Shown here in pieces: positions 6,686 through 12,924 of a DNA stretch of 12,924 bases; position 1 is the first letter of the stretch, and each line of letters begins with the position of its first letter. The stretch comes from Pseudomonadaceae bacterium UBA836 (GTDB taxonomy: Bacteria; Pseudomonadota; Gammaproteobacteria; Pseudomonadales; Pseudomonadaceae). Made by a program: the position numbers and the translations under genes. The DNA lies in assembly GCA_002296055.1 (NCBI GenBank), contig DBHE01000071.1:1-12924 (forward strand), in the 5' to 3' direction. The notes beneath the pieces were generated by a model. It had not been told where the DNA came from and ran no database searches. It worked only from the letters and a program-made list of their open reading frames with translations.

Positions 6686-8088
6686 GCTCGGCCTCCCGGT
6701 AGCGCCTTGAGTGACCGGGCGAAAGGCTCGGGCAGCGCGTCGTGCAGAATGTGACGGTCGGCGTCGCGCATGATCTGCATGCGCGTCAGCCACTGCTCAA
6801 ACTCAGGCGAAGGTCGCAGCCCCAGCGCACGACGCGCGTACAGCGCATCGTGGAACGAGGTGGTCTGGTAATTGAGCATGATGTCGTCCGAGCCCGGGAT
6901 GCCCATGACGAAGGAGCAGCCCGCCACACCCAGCAGGGTCAGCAGGTTGTCCATGTCGTTCTGGTCGGCTTCGGCGTGGTTGGTGTAGCAAACGTCACAG
7001 CCCATCGGCACGCCGAGCAGCTTGGCGCAGAAGTGGTCTTCCAGCCCGGCGCGGATGATCTCCTTGCCGTCGAACAGATACTCCGGGCCGATAAAACCAA
7101 CCACCGTGTTGACCAGCAGCGGCTTGAACTTGCGCGCCACCGCGTAGGCACGGGCCTCGCAGGTCTGCTGATCCAGGCCGTGGTGGGCGTTGGCCGACAG
7201 CGCACTGCCCTGCCCGGTCTCGAAGTACATCACGTTGTTGCCGGCGGTACCGCGCTGCAAACCCAGAGCGGCCTGCTGCGCCTCGGCCAGGGTCGCCAGG
7301 TTGAAACCAAAACTGCTGTTGGTCGCCTCGGTGCCGCCAATCGACTGGAACACCAGGTCCACCGGCGCACCGGCCTCAATGCACTCGATGGTGTTGGTCA
7401 CGTGGGTCAACACGCAGGACTGAGTCGGGATCTCGTATTTTTCGATCACCTCGCCCATCAGCTTCATCAACTTGATGGCCTGCGCCACGTTGTCGGTAGC
7501 GGGGTTGATACCAATCACCGCATCGCCGTTACCGTAGAGCAGGCCATCAAGGATGCTGGCGGCGATGCCGTTAACGTCGTCCGTCGGGTGATTGGGCTGC
7601 AAACGGGTGGACAAGCGGCCGGGCAAACCGATGGTGTTGCGAAAGGCCGTGGTCACATGGCACTTCTTGGCCACCAGAATCAGATCCTGATTGCGCATGA
7701 TCTTGCTCACTGCCGCCGCCATTTCCGGGGTCACCCCGGCGCGGATCGACTGCAGTACCTCCGGGGTGGCGTGGTCGCTCAGCAACCAGTTGCGAAAATC
7801 CCCGACGGTCAGGTGCGATATGGGCGCAAAGGCCGCCGCGTCGTGCTCGTCGATGATCAGGCGGGTAATTTCATCCGCCTCATAGGGCACCAGCGCCTCG
7901 TTCAGAAAGGTCTTCAGTGGTACCTCGGCCAGCGCCATCTGCGCGACCGCGCGCTCTTCGGCAGACAGCGCAATAACGCCGGCCAGCCGATCACCGGAGC
8001 GCTGCGGCGTAGCTTTGGCCATCAACTCGGCCAGATCGCGGAAGCCGAAGGTTCGGCTGCCCAGCGTGTAGCGGTAGGTGTAGGTCAT
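6682..8088 (-). CDS. eutB: Ethanolamine ammonia-lyase large subunit
   Basis: Catalytic large subunit of ethanolamine ammonia-lyase, 468 residues, close to known EutB lengths. It carries the substrate- and radical-handling TIM-barrel fold. Strongly conserved stretches include TTAFRNTIGLPGRLSTRLQP, YGNGDAVIGINPATDNV, FQSIGGTEATNSSFGFNL and YFETGQGSALSANAHHG. The ATG at 8088 is chosen because the protein then begins MTYTYRYTLGSRTFGF as in EutB; the frame continues 22 codons upstream without family resemblance. Only a weak GAGA ribosome site precedes it. It is the first gene of the eutBC-eat operon, divergent from the regulator. No EutA reactivating factor and no shell protein genes are present in the window, so this is the non-compartment type of locus (inference). 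Confidence 0.96.
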   Translation of the reverse strand: MTYTYRYTLGSRTFGFRDLAELMAKATPQRSGDRLAGVIALSAEERAVAQMALAEVPLKTFLNEALVPYEADEITRLIIDEHDAAAFAPISHLTVGDFRNWLLSDHATPEVLQSIRAGVTPEMAAAVSKIMRNQDLILVAKKCHVTTAFRNTIGLPGRLSTRLQPNHPTDDVNGIAASILDGLLYGNGDAVIGINPATDNVAQAIKLMKLMGEVIEKYEIPTQSCVLTHVTNTIECIEAGAPVDLVFQSIGGTEATNSSFGFNLATLAEAQQAALGLQRGTAGNNVMYFETGQGSALSANAHHGLDQQTCEARAYAVARKFKPLLVNTVVGFIGPEYLFDGKEIIRAGLEDHFCAKLLGVPMGCDVCYTNHAEADQNDMDNLLTLLGVAGCSFVMGIPGSDDIMLNYQTTSFHDALYARRALGLRPSPEFEQWLTRMQIMRDADRHILHDALPEPFARSLKALPGGRA

Positions 8089-8119
8089 AGTGTTGTCTCG
8101 GGCATGCAAATTGCTGCGA

Positions 8120-8142
8120 ATCAGCACGCAGGCACGGCTGAT
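8120..8142. promoter_or_regulatory. Candidate EutR operator, repeat 1
   Basis: Inverted repeat ATCAGC-N11-GCTGAT, 32 bases upstream of the eutB start. The same half-site and spacer length recur at 8195-8217. Inferred to be a binding site for the divergent AraC-family regulator. Confidence 0.45.
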
Positions 8143-8194
8143 CAAACGAACCAATGCGAGGGCCGTTCCAGCGCGCTATCAAGATTTGGCAAAG

Positions 8195-8217
8195 CTGATT
8201 TTTGCCTCAAGAATCAG
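8195..8217. promoter_or_regulatory. Candidate EutR operator, repeat 2
   Basis: Inverted repeat CTGATT-N11-AATCAG using the same GCTGATT-like half-site as repeat 1 but with the arms facing the other way. A second interrupted palindrome, GGCAAA-N7-TTTGCC (8188-8206), overlaps it. The site lies between the divergent eutB and eutR starts. Confidence 0.4.
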
Positions 8218-8273
8218 ACTACTGGCAGCAGCCAAAACCCGAAGGCCGGGTTAGCATGCCGCCCTCAACCCAC

Positions 8274-8285
8274 GCGAGCGCTCGC
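8274..8285. promoter_or_regulatory. Palindrome at the eutR ribosome site
   Basis: GCGAGCGCTCGC is a perfect 12-base palindrome ending two bases before the eutR ATG and covering the place where a Shine-Dalgarno sequence would sit. It may be an operator for autoregulation or a weak hairpin limiting initiation, or chance in GC-rich DNA. Confidence 0.3.
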
Positions 8286-8287
8286 CC

Positions 8288-9232
8288 ATGCAGCAGACCA
8301 CCGAGCAAAGCGCACCAGGACGGAGCACCCGTGAGGCACAGGATGCCAACGAGCACGCCCACAACCTGACCAACTGGCAGCAGGAGTACGACCAGTTGAG
8401 CGGCGGGCGTTTTTATGGGCGCATAGATGAAGTGGCCCTGGACGGCTGCCAGCTGTTCAAGGAGCACACCAACCGTGCCCTGAGGCAGCAATGCAACGTA
8501 TGGAAGGACGCCCTATGGATCGGCATCCCGGCGCGTGCATCAGACTGCCGCATCAACGGCCTCAGCGTCGGCACCGACCAGCTGATGTGCCGCCCGGGCG
8601 GCCGCGACTTTGAACTGATGACGCCCGACGCCTTCGACATCTACGGCATCGTCATCCGGGAAGAAGCCCTGCTGCGCGCCGCCGAGCGCGAAGCGCGCGT
8701 GCTCGATCTGCAATCACTCGAACACAGCCCACGGCTGACCGTGCCGCAGGCCCAGCTTGACCAGGTGCGCAGCCTGCTGGAACAGGTGCTCTACCGTGAT
8801 GCCCAGGGGCTGGACAGTGAACACCAGCAGCAGCTCGCCAGCCAGGCCCTGCTGCGGCTGGTTACCAATGCCGCGCAACCGGCTGCCGCGCCCAGCTACG
8901 CGCACCGGCGCAAGGTGGTCGAGCAGGTAAAACGCTATCTGGCAGAACACCCGGACGCGCCGCTGAGCATCCCCGAACTCTGTGAGCGCGTACACGTCAG
9001 CCGCCGCACCCTGCAGTACAGCTTCGAGAGTATTCTCGGCATCAGCCCGCTGCAGTTTCTGCGCACGGCCCGCCTCAACCAGGTACGCCGCGCCCTCAGC
9101 GAGCCGCAGCAAAACAGCCCCATCGCCAGCATCGCTGCCGAACGCGGCTTCTGGCATCCGGGGCAGTTTGCGCGGGATTACAAAGCGTTGTTTGGGGAGA
9201 ATCCGTCGGAGACGGTAAAACGGAGCAGATGA
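8288..9232 (+). CDS. eutR: AraC-family transcriptional activator of ethanolamine use
   Basis: Regulator of 314 residues, likely activating eutBC-eat when ethanolamine (and in the known E. coli/Salmonella EutR, cobalamin) is present. Residues about 1-200 form the sensory domain; about 208-312 are the AraC DNA-binding domain with two helix-turn-helix units, the first at about 227-248 (SIPELCERVHVSRRTLQYSF), the second at about 278-300 (IASIAAERGFWHPGQFARDY). The family signature GFWHPGQFARDYKALFGENP is close to intact. It is transcribed away from eutB with 199 bases between the starts, the usual place for a regulator acting on both promoters. The ATG at 8288 has only a weak ribosome site and is preceded at once by a 12-base perfect palindrome. 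The name rests on context plus the AraC fold. Confidence 0.85.
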   Translation: MQQTTEQSAPGRSTREAQDANEHAHNLTNWQQEYDQLSGGRFYGRIDEVALDGCQLFKEHTNRALRQQCNVWKDALWIGIPARASDCRINGLSVGTDQLMCRPGGRDFELMTPDAFDIYGIVIREEALLRAAEREARVLDLQSLEHSPRLTVPQAQLDQVRSLLEQVLYRDAQGLDSEHQQQLASQALLRLVTNAAQPAAAPSYAHRRKVVEQVKRYLAEHPDAPLSIPELCERVHVSRRTLQYSFESILGISPLQFLRTARLNQVRRALSEPQQNSPIASIAAERGFWHPGQFARDYKALFGENPSETVKRSR

Positions 9233-9248
9233 GCCAAGGCCCGGCTCA
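9230..9248 (+). terminator. Possible weak terminator hairpin after eutR
   Basis: TGAGCC-N7-GGCTCA forms a six-base-pair stem starting in the eutR stop codon. No T run follows directly, so it is a poor intrinsic terminator. The rest of the gap to 9491 shows only a small CGCC-GGA-GGCG hairpin at 9295-9305 and no coding frame or RNA gene that I can recognise. Confidence 0.25.
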
Positions 9249-9491
9249 ATCCGCTGTCTGCGCGGCGTTCTAAAGCCTGATTTTTAACTGTAAACGCCGG
9301 AGGCGCGACGCGCTATAACCGAGTACCCCACTTCACGTTAGAAGCCTGGTTGTCATCTTCCGCACATTACCATTGCCGATGATTACCCAGCCAAGGGCCA
9401 ACGCCACCTGCTGAGTTCCTAGACTTGCATCACCCACTAGTGAACGTTAGGGTTTGGCCGTACGGATAGCCTGCTGACGAAGGGACAAGTC

Positions 9492-11339
9492 ATGAAGTCA
9501 ACCTCCAACAACACGCTGCGATGTATCTATCTCGCCTTTTTATCCGCTCTGCTGATACTGCAAGCTGGCTGCTCAATCAACGCTAGGGAGTTTGCCTGGT
9601 CCGCCTATCAGGATCGCGATCCCTCGATAGATCAATGGCAAAGGGTCGAGCCCCATACTGATCGCACCCTGCTGCTGGCCACCTTTGCCTCAACTCACTA
9701 CACCCGCTCCAACCGCCTCGCGTCTGATGACGAGCTAATTTCTGCCGACACGCCAGTGCTTCTGGCCTGGATAGAGTTCAAAGCAATCGAGCAGCCAATA
9801 CCGTTGTACCGCTATGTAATTCAGCCACTCAAGGCGATCACCGCCGAAGAGCTGCTCACGCAGGGCAACTACATCACCAACAGCACGAATCGGCTCAATA
9901 ACTTGCCTGCTAAAACGCCAGCAACGGTAACTAACGGCGCCGTGGTTACCGACTGGCAATACTGCTACGACTGCTTCACATCAAAGCCACTAGACGAGCT
10001 AACGCCGGCGAACCTAGCGTCCCTCCGTGAGCAAATGACGCAAACGGTTATCAGCAGGCCTCTCGATCGCTTGATCTTTGTCAGCGACCCCAGAAAGGCC
10101 GTCGACTTCAAAGGCCGTTCAGACATTAGGGTTTACGCCGGCGCCGAGGCGCAGCAACAACAGGCGCTGTTAGCTGAGCGCGTAAGCGCGCTGAGTGGCG
10201 CCATCGCCGACGCGCAGTCTTACGATGATCAGTATCGCCACTTCACCAACACAGAACACAAGCCGCTGACCTTTGCCTACTGGTCAGAACAAGCAGGATG
10301 CCCGCAAGAGATAGCCAACTTCAGAGAGTTAAGAGGCAGCCGCCGCAGCCGAGCTAACACCATTATCCGCCGGAACGTTGACTACATCGAATGCAACACC
10401 CAGGCACTGGAGAGCTATGACATCGCGCCGTACCAGGCAGCGTATGCAGACCTGCAAGCCCGGGAAGAGATGTTGTGGGACCGCTCCAACAAGCAAGACC
10501 GCCACCGCGTGGTACCGCCCGAAGACACCATTGAGCAGGTGCTTGGCTATATGAATACAGCCGAGCGCGATATTAAATCCGCTTATCGTGACCTGGAAAC
10601 AGCCGACAGGCTTGATGAACGCGACCGCCAATTGGAAGCGTGGAGCCAACAAAACTGGGCAAACACCCTCAGCAGCATTCAGGCGCGTAACAACAGCATT
10701 AACACCCAGTACCAGCAAACCCAGGCAATGATACGTAACGTGCAGAGGCGCCAGTACGCACGGCCTGCCAGCACCACCTACCCCACTGCTGCGCAGCAGA
10801 CGGCTAGCGCTGCCGCCAGCACCCCTGCAGCTGCTGGCCATCAAGGCTCACCGCAAAGAGACACAACGCCAGCATCAGATAAGGGCACGACAACAGCGGC
10901 CGTTGGTGCAACGTCTGCAGCAGTGGAGCAGGCGCAGGCGAGCACTGACAACGCCCAAGTCACCACCGCCAGCTCGGCCGAGTCGACCGCGTCAGCAACA
11001 TCCAACAGCGCAAAAAAAGCCCCGCTAGAGCCACCGGCGCTCGGCTATACCCCGGATGCCAAAGGGTGCTGGAACGGACGGAACACCCAAGGCTCGTGCC
11101 TGCAATACACCACACATGAAGAGGATGGAAAAACCTATTTCAGGCTAACCAACGTGTGCAATGAGCGCCTGTACATGAAGTGGTGTGCCAACGACTTTTG
11201 TGGTGCAGATAGCTTAAGCGCAGGCCAGAGCAAAACCCAATACGAGTTCGTCACCCAGGCATCGACTATGGCCAAGGCCGTTGGCTCCACCATGCCCGGT
11301 AACGATTGGGTGTGTGCCGGACGGGTCAGCGACTGGTAA
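9492..11339 (+). CDS. Large hypothetical lipoprotein with six-Cys C-terminal domain
   Basis: A 615-residue predicted lipoprotein of unknown function. A lipoprotein signal peptide ends in LQAGC with lipidated Cys27; AAGGGA lies a few bases before the ATG. Residues about 28-330 form a folded part that I do not recognise, with a YCYDC pair at 157-161. Residues about 345-420 are helical, Gln/Arg-rich and possibly coiled-coil. Residues about 425-510 are a low-complexity Ala/Thr/Ser/Gln linker. The last 95 residues form a compact domain with six cysteines (526, 536, 556, 565, 570, 608), including CNERLYMKWCANDFCG and GNDWVCAGR, likely disulphide-bonded outside the cytoplasm. This layout suggests an envelope-anchored stalk displaying a small C-terminal module. 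Codon use is less GC-biased than in the eut genes, pointing to an accessory gene. It stands alone, facing the minus-strand genes to its right. Confidence 0.85.
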   Translation: MKSTSNNTLRCIYLAFLSALLILQAGCSINAREFAWSAYQDRDPSIDQWQRVEPHTDRTLLLATFASTHYTRSNRLASDDELISADTPVLLAWIEFKAIEQPIPLYRYVIQPLKAITAEELLTQGNYITNSTNRLNNLPAKTPATVTNGAVVTDWQYCYDCFTSKPLDELTPANLASLREQMTQTVISRPLDRLIFVSDPRKAVDFKGRSDIRVYAGAEAQQQQALLAERVSALSGAIADAQSYDDQYRHFTNTEHKPLTFAYWSEQAGCPQEIANFRELRGSRRSRANTIIRRNVDYIECNTQALESYDIAPYQAAYADLQAREEMLWDRSNKQDRHRVVPPEDTIEQVLGYMNTAERDIKSAYRDLETADRLDERDRQLEAWSQQNWANTLSSIQARNNSINTQYQQTQAMIRNVQRRQYARPASTTYPTAAQQTASAAASTPAAAGHQGSPQRDTTPASDKGTTTAAVGATSAAVEQAQASTDNAQVTTASSAESTASATSNSAKKAPLEPPALGYTPDAKGCWNGRNTQGSCLQYTTHEEDGKTYFRLTNVCNERLYMKWCANDFCGADSLSAGQSKTQYEFVTQASTMAKAVGSTMPGNDWVCAGRVSDW

Positions 11340-11387
11340 GCGGCGCGCCCAGCACCACTATTGGGCTGCAGAAAACGCGACCAGCAA

Positions 11388-11406
11388 AGGCAGGTTCTCC
11401 CTGCCT
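11388..11406. terminator. Possible terminator hairpin between convergent genes
   Basis: AGGCAG-N7-CTGCCT forms a perfect six-base-pair stem 48 bases after the lipoprotein stop and just past the end of the minus-strand pseudogene. On the minus strand it is followed by TTTGC, a poor T run; on the plus strand there is none. Its position between convergent genes is the main support. Confidence 0.3.
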
Positions 11407-11413
11407 GACATCG

Positions 11414-11883
11414 CTACAACCAACCCTGTTCACGGGCAAAGGCTATGTCTTGCTGCTTTTTAAGGCCCTTTTCGTTGTCTTTTTGCAGTGCGGCATAGCG
11501 CGGATGCTGGGCAAAATACGGCCCCAGCAGGCCGTCTTCGTGGGTAAAGGCCATGGTCCAGGCCATGTTTTCCGGAAACACGTACACATCCTGGCCAGTG
11601 AGGTTGTCGGGGCGCAAATCGGTCAGCATTGCCGGCTCACCGTCATTCGGCAACAGGATATAGCGCGCCGCCCCGCCACGTGCGAGGCGTAAGCCTGCAG
11701 CGCCGCCCGCCCCTCCAAGGCCGGGTAGCCGCCACCGCTGAAGATATGCCACTTGTAGGCCTTGGTATTCAGGCTCAGACCGTTGCGGCAGAACACCTCC
11801 ATCTAGGCCCGCTCGATGGCCTTGGACTCATCCCGGTCGAACGTCTTCAGCACCTGCCCCGGTGCTATATCCTCGTGATCCAC
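11414..11883 (-). pseudogene. Decayed small gene (in-frame stop plus frameshift), possibly DUF4275-like
   Basis: A gene of about 155 codons broken twice. From a GTG at 11883, with GGGAG five bases upstream, the frame reads VDHEDIAPGQVLKTFDRDES and on to IERA, meets TAG at 11805-11803, and continues MEVFCRNGLSLNTKAYKWHI. Near the GGGG at 11671-11674 the reading must shift, as by loss of one base, into the frame ending at TAG 11416-11414, which encodes ARYILLPNDGEPAMLTDLRP and later VYVFPENMAWTMAFTHEDG and LLGPYFAQHP. The two halves together look like one small soluble protein. The WH-FS and FPEN-WT-FTHE-GPYF pattern recalls the DUF4275 family, from memory and not checked. A TGG-to-TAG change would explain the stop (ERAW-MEVF). 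Both lesions are seen directly; an assembly error could explain the frameshift but less easily the stop. Confidence 0.75.
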
Positions 11884-12020
11884 AGACACTCCCTTATCTC
11901 TTTAACAGGCGTCCAAAAAACTATTGGATTACTCATCCAAGCCTTCTGCAGCTCATGCCCCCTCACCTCATCCGGCACTAACGGCACCGCCCAACCCAAT
12001 GAGGCCGCCAATTTAGAGGC
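11865..12020 (-). other. Possible coding remnant upstream of the decayed gene
   Basis: An open stretch of 51 codons on the minus strand, bounded by TAG at 12023-12021 and TAG at 11867-11865, with no convincing start. Its translation (WAVPLVPDEVRGHELQKAW, then MSNPIVFWTPVKEIRECLW) looks more protein-like than random and its end overlaps the first codons of the decayed gene. It could be the tail of a lost gene once coupled to it, or chance. No family is recognised. Confidence 0.25.
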
Positions 12021-12035
12021 CTACGGCAAATCGGC

Positions 12036-12416
12036 TCAGCCACTGTTGACCTGACAACTCTGCTGGCTACGTCTTACCCTTCGTGCCTCGTATAACCGGG
12101 AAAACAGAAAAGCCAGCCCGAAAAGCCCTACGCCTATCAACCACCCCAAGGTTCGTAATAGCCAAGAGACAGACCAATACAGCTCCTCTTCACCCCGCAT
12201 AACGTAGCCAATGGAATCAAAAGCATCAGCACCAACAGCCGGAGAAAAAAGTAGCGCCAGAAATACCTCAGAGTGATAACTGAGAACGCCATATCCGATT
12301 GCCGCCCCCGCTAAGGCGCAGACCACCAACACCAAAAGCGAAAGCCGACTCCAGCAGAGCAAAAAGATGCTGAGAAAGACATAGGCCACCAACAACGCAA
12401 CTAAAATTCCCAGCAT
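12036..12416 (-). CDS. Small multi-pass membrane protein, unknown function
   Basis: A 126-residue inner-membrane protein that I do not recognise. Hydrophobic segments lie at about 3-21 (GILVALLVAYVFLSIFLLC), 25-46 and 86-106, with a possible short fourth at 51-60, and an acidic loop (RGEEELYW) near 74-81. The C-terminus is basic and Cys/Gln-containing (EARRVRRSQQSCQVNSG), probably cytoplasmic. The ATG at 12416 has GGAGG four bases upstream; a GTG one codon earlier is possible but too close to that site. It follows the exported-protein gene on the same strand, whose visible frame overlaps its first half. Small membrane proteins in such clusters are sometimes immunity proteins, but nothing here shows that. 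Confidence 0.7.
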   Translation of the reverse strand: MLGILVALLVAYVFLSIFLLCWSRLSLLVLVVCALAGAAIGYGVLSYHSEVFLALLFSPAVGADAFDSIGYVMRGEEELYWSVSWLLRTLGWLIGVGLFGLAFLFSRLYEARRVRRSQQSCQVNSG

Positions 12417-12873
12417 CACGCCTCCACTCCATAGGGTTAAATCGTCCAGCTGAACGTAAGCAATTGATACTTAAAATCGTGCTCAAATTGCCAGCACTAT
12501 TGATCTGCCGAAGGCGGCGTATGAAGCGGCGCATATACGGCAGCAGCACACGCTCATCGCCGTCAGCCAGCTTGGCGATGATCATGCCTTGATCACCGTC
12601 GCGGTGGTTAGGGCCGCAGCTGCTGAATACGTACTCCAGCAAAAAGTGCTGCCCCTCATGCACCTCAACGCCAGAGGTGGTAACTACCTCGACAATCTCT
12701 GCCCTCGCCCGCCCGCGATCCACCTCAGACAGAACAACGCGCGCAATCACATCTGCCTCAAGCGGCGGCTCAGGCAGGGCCTCAAAAAACAGCGCATTTT
12801 CAAGGATATGCCCCCTGCAGGCGTGCACAGGCAGCGCGAGAAAGCAGACGAAAAACGCGATCAGCAAACGCAT
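12268..12873 (-). CDS. Small exported hypothetical protein, 3' end probably frame-shifted
   Basis: The ATG at 12873 has GGAGG/GAGGG just upstream and opens a signal peptide (MRLLIAFFVCFLALPVHA, cut before Cys19). The mature part begins CRGHILENALFFEALPEPP and contains a second cysteine in SSCGPNHRDGDQGMI (Cys86), so a Cys19-Cys86 disulphide is possible. Up to about residue 124 (RRFIRRLRQI) it looks like a real periplasmic protein. Beyond that the frame runs 149 bases into the membrane-protein gene and reads as a shadow of it. In another frame the text QFEHDFKYQLLTFSWTI ends at TAA (12440-12438), 22 bases before the next gene's ATG. A one-base deletion near 12490 would join the two. The true product is therefore probably about 145 residues. 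Function unknown. Confidence 0.6.
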   Translation of the reverse strand: MRLLIAFFVCFLALPVHACRGHILENALFFEALPEPPLEADVIARVVLSEVDRGRARAEIVEVVTTSGVEVHEGQHFLLEYVFSSCGPNHRDGDQGMIIAKLADGDERVLLPYMRRFIRRLRQINSAGNLSTILSINCLRSAGRFNPMEWRRDAGNFSCVVGGLCLSQHLFALLESAFAFGVGGLRLSGGGNRIWRSQLSL

Positions 12874-12888
12874 GGTTCCCTCCACGGG

Positions 12889-12924
12889 TCAGTAGCCTTG
12901 CCCATTGCCAGCTTTGGCGGCGGC
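12889..12924 (-). CDS. Possible 3' end of an upstream gene, partial
   Basis: From the right edge, one minus-strand frame reads AAAKAGNGQGY and stops at TGA (12891-12889), 15 bases before the exported-protein ATG. The spacing would suit an operon, but eleven residues are too few to prove coding. Confidence 0.25.
   Translation of the reverse strand, partial: AAAKAGNGQGY

Noticed and set aside
8180..8215. Possible sigma-54 promoter (GG...GC) before eutB
   Set aside because: The GG-to-GC spacings found are 9 or 14 bases, not the required 10, on either strand.
6742..8334. A 530-codon plus-strand frame opposite eutB
   Set aside because: It mirrors the highly conserved eutB codons; its His/Gln/Arg/Val-rich translation is typical of an antisense shadow in GC-rich DNA.
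9261..9355. Possible integron attC-like or repeated element (CGTT...AAGCCTG twice, GGCGTT/AACGCC arms)
   Set aside because: The two copies need a gap and several mismatches, the integrase core-site patterns do not fit, and no integrase or cassette series is present.
11629..12054. Plus-strand frame of 141 codons across the decayed gene
   Set aside because: It is antisense to sequence with clear protein character on the minus strand and lacks a ribosome site or motif.

Overview
The window looks like a piece of a high-GC gammaproteobacterial chromosome, most likely a pseudomonad. The evidence is GC-rich codon use in most genes, a FecI/FecR/TonB-receptor iron cassette, and the short ethanolamine operon (eutB-eutC-eat beside a divergent AraC-type eutR) without microcompartment genes. 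No rRNA, tRNA, CRISPR array or transposase gene was seen.

Region 1 (1-2,950, minus strand) is a complete cell-surface signalling cassette for iron uptake, read as sigma factor, anti-sigma factor, receptor. The receptor runs off the left edge. The sigma and anti-sigma genes overlap by four bases (ATGA). A Fur-box-like sequence lies over the presumed sigma-gene promoter.

Region 2 (3,046-4,370) is a patch of small genes. It holds an unrecognised 133-residue protein on the plus strand, the C-terminal stump of an alpha/beta hydrolase on the minus strand, and a 209-residue lipoprotein on the minus strand. The lipoprotein gene is bracketed by two nearly identical 25-base direct repeats, each containing a terminator-like hairpin. 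This suggests rearrangement or insertion.

Region 3 (4,347-9,248) is the ethanolamine-use locus. EutR is read rightwards. EutB, EutC and the ethanolamine permease are read leftwards as one operon ending at a strong bidirectional terminator. Eat imports ethanolamine, and EutBC, which needs adenosylcobalamin, splits it to acetaldehyde and ammonia. No aldehyde dehydrogenase and no EutA reactivase gene is present here, so they would have to be elsewhere. The eutB-eutR intergenic region carries two inverted repeats built from the same half-site with the same 11-base spacer, a good candidate EutR operator.

Region 4 (9,230-12,924) is an accessory stretch with more mixed codon use. It has a 615-residue lipoprotein with a low-complexity linker and a six-cysteine C-terminal domain (plus strand). 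Facing it on the minus strand are a decayed small gene (in-frame stop plus frameshift), a small multi-pass membrane protein, and a small exported protein whose 3' end seems frame-disrupted. The last codons of a further gene may enter from the right edge. None of these accessory proteins can be given a function from sequence alone.
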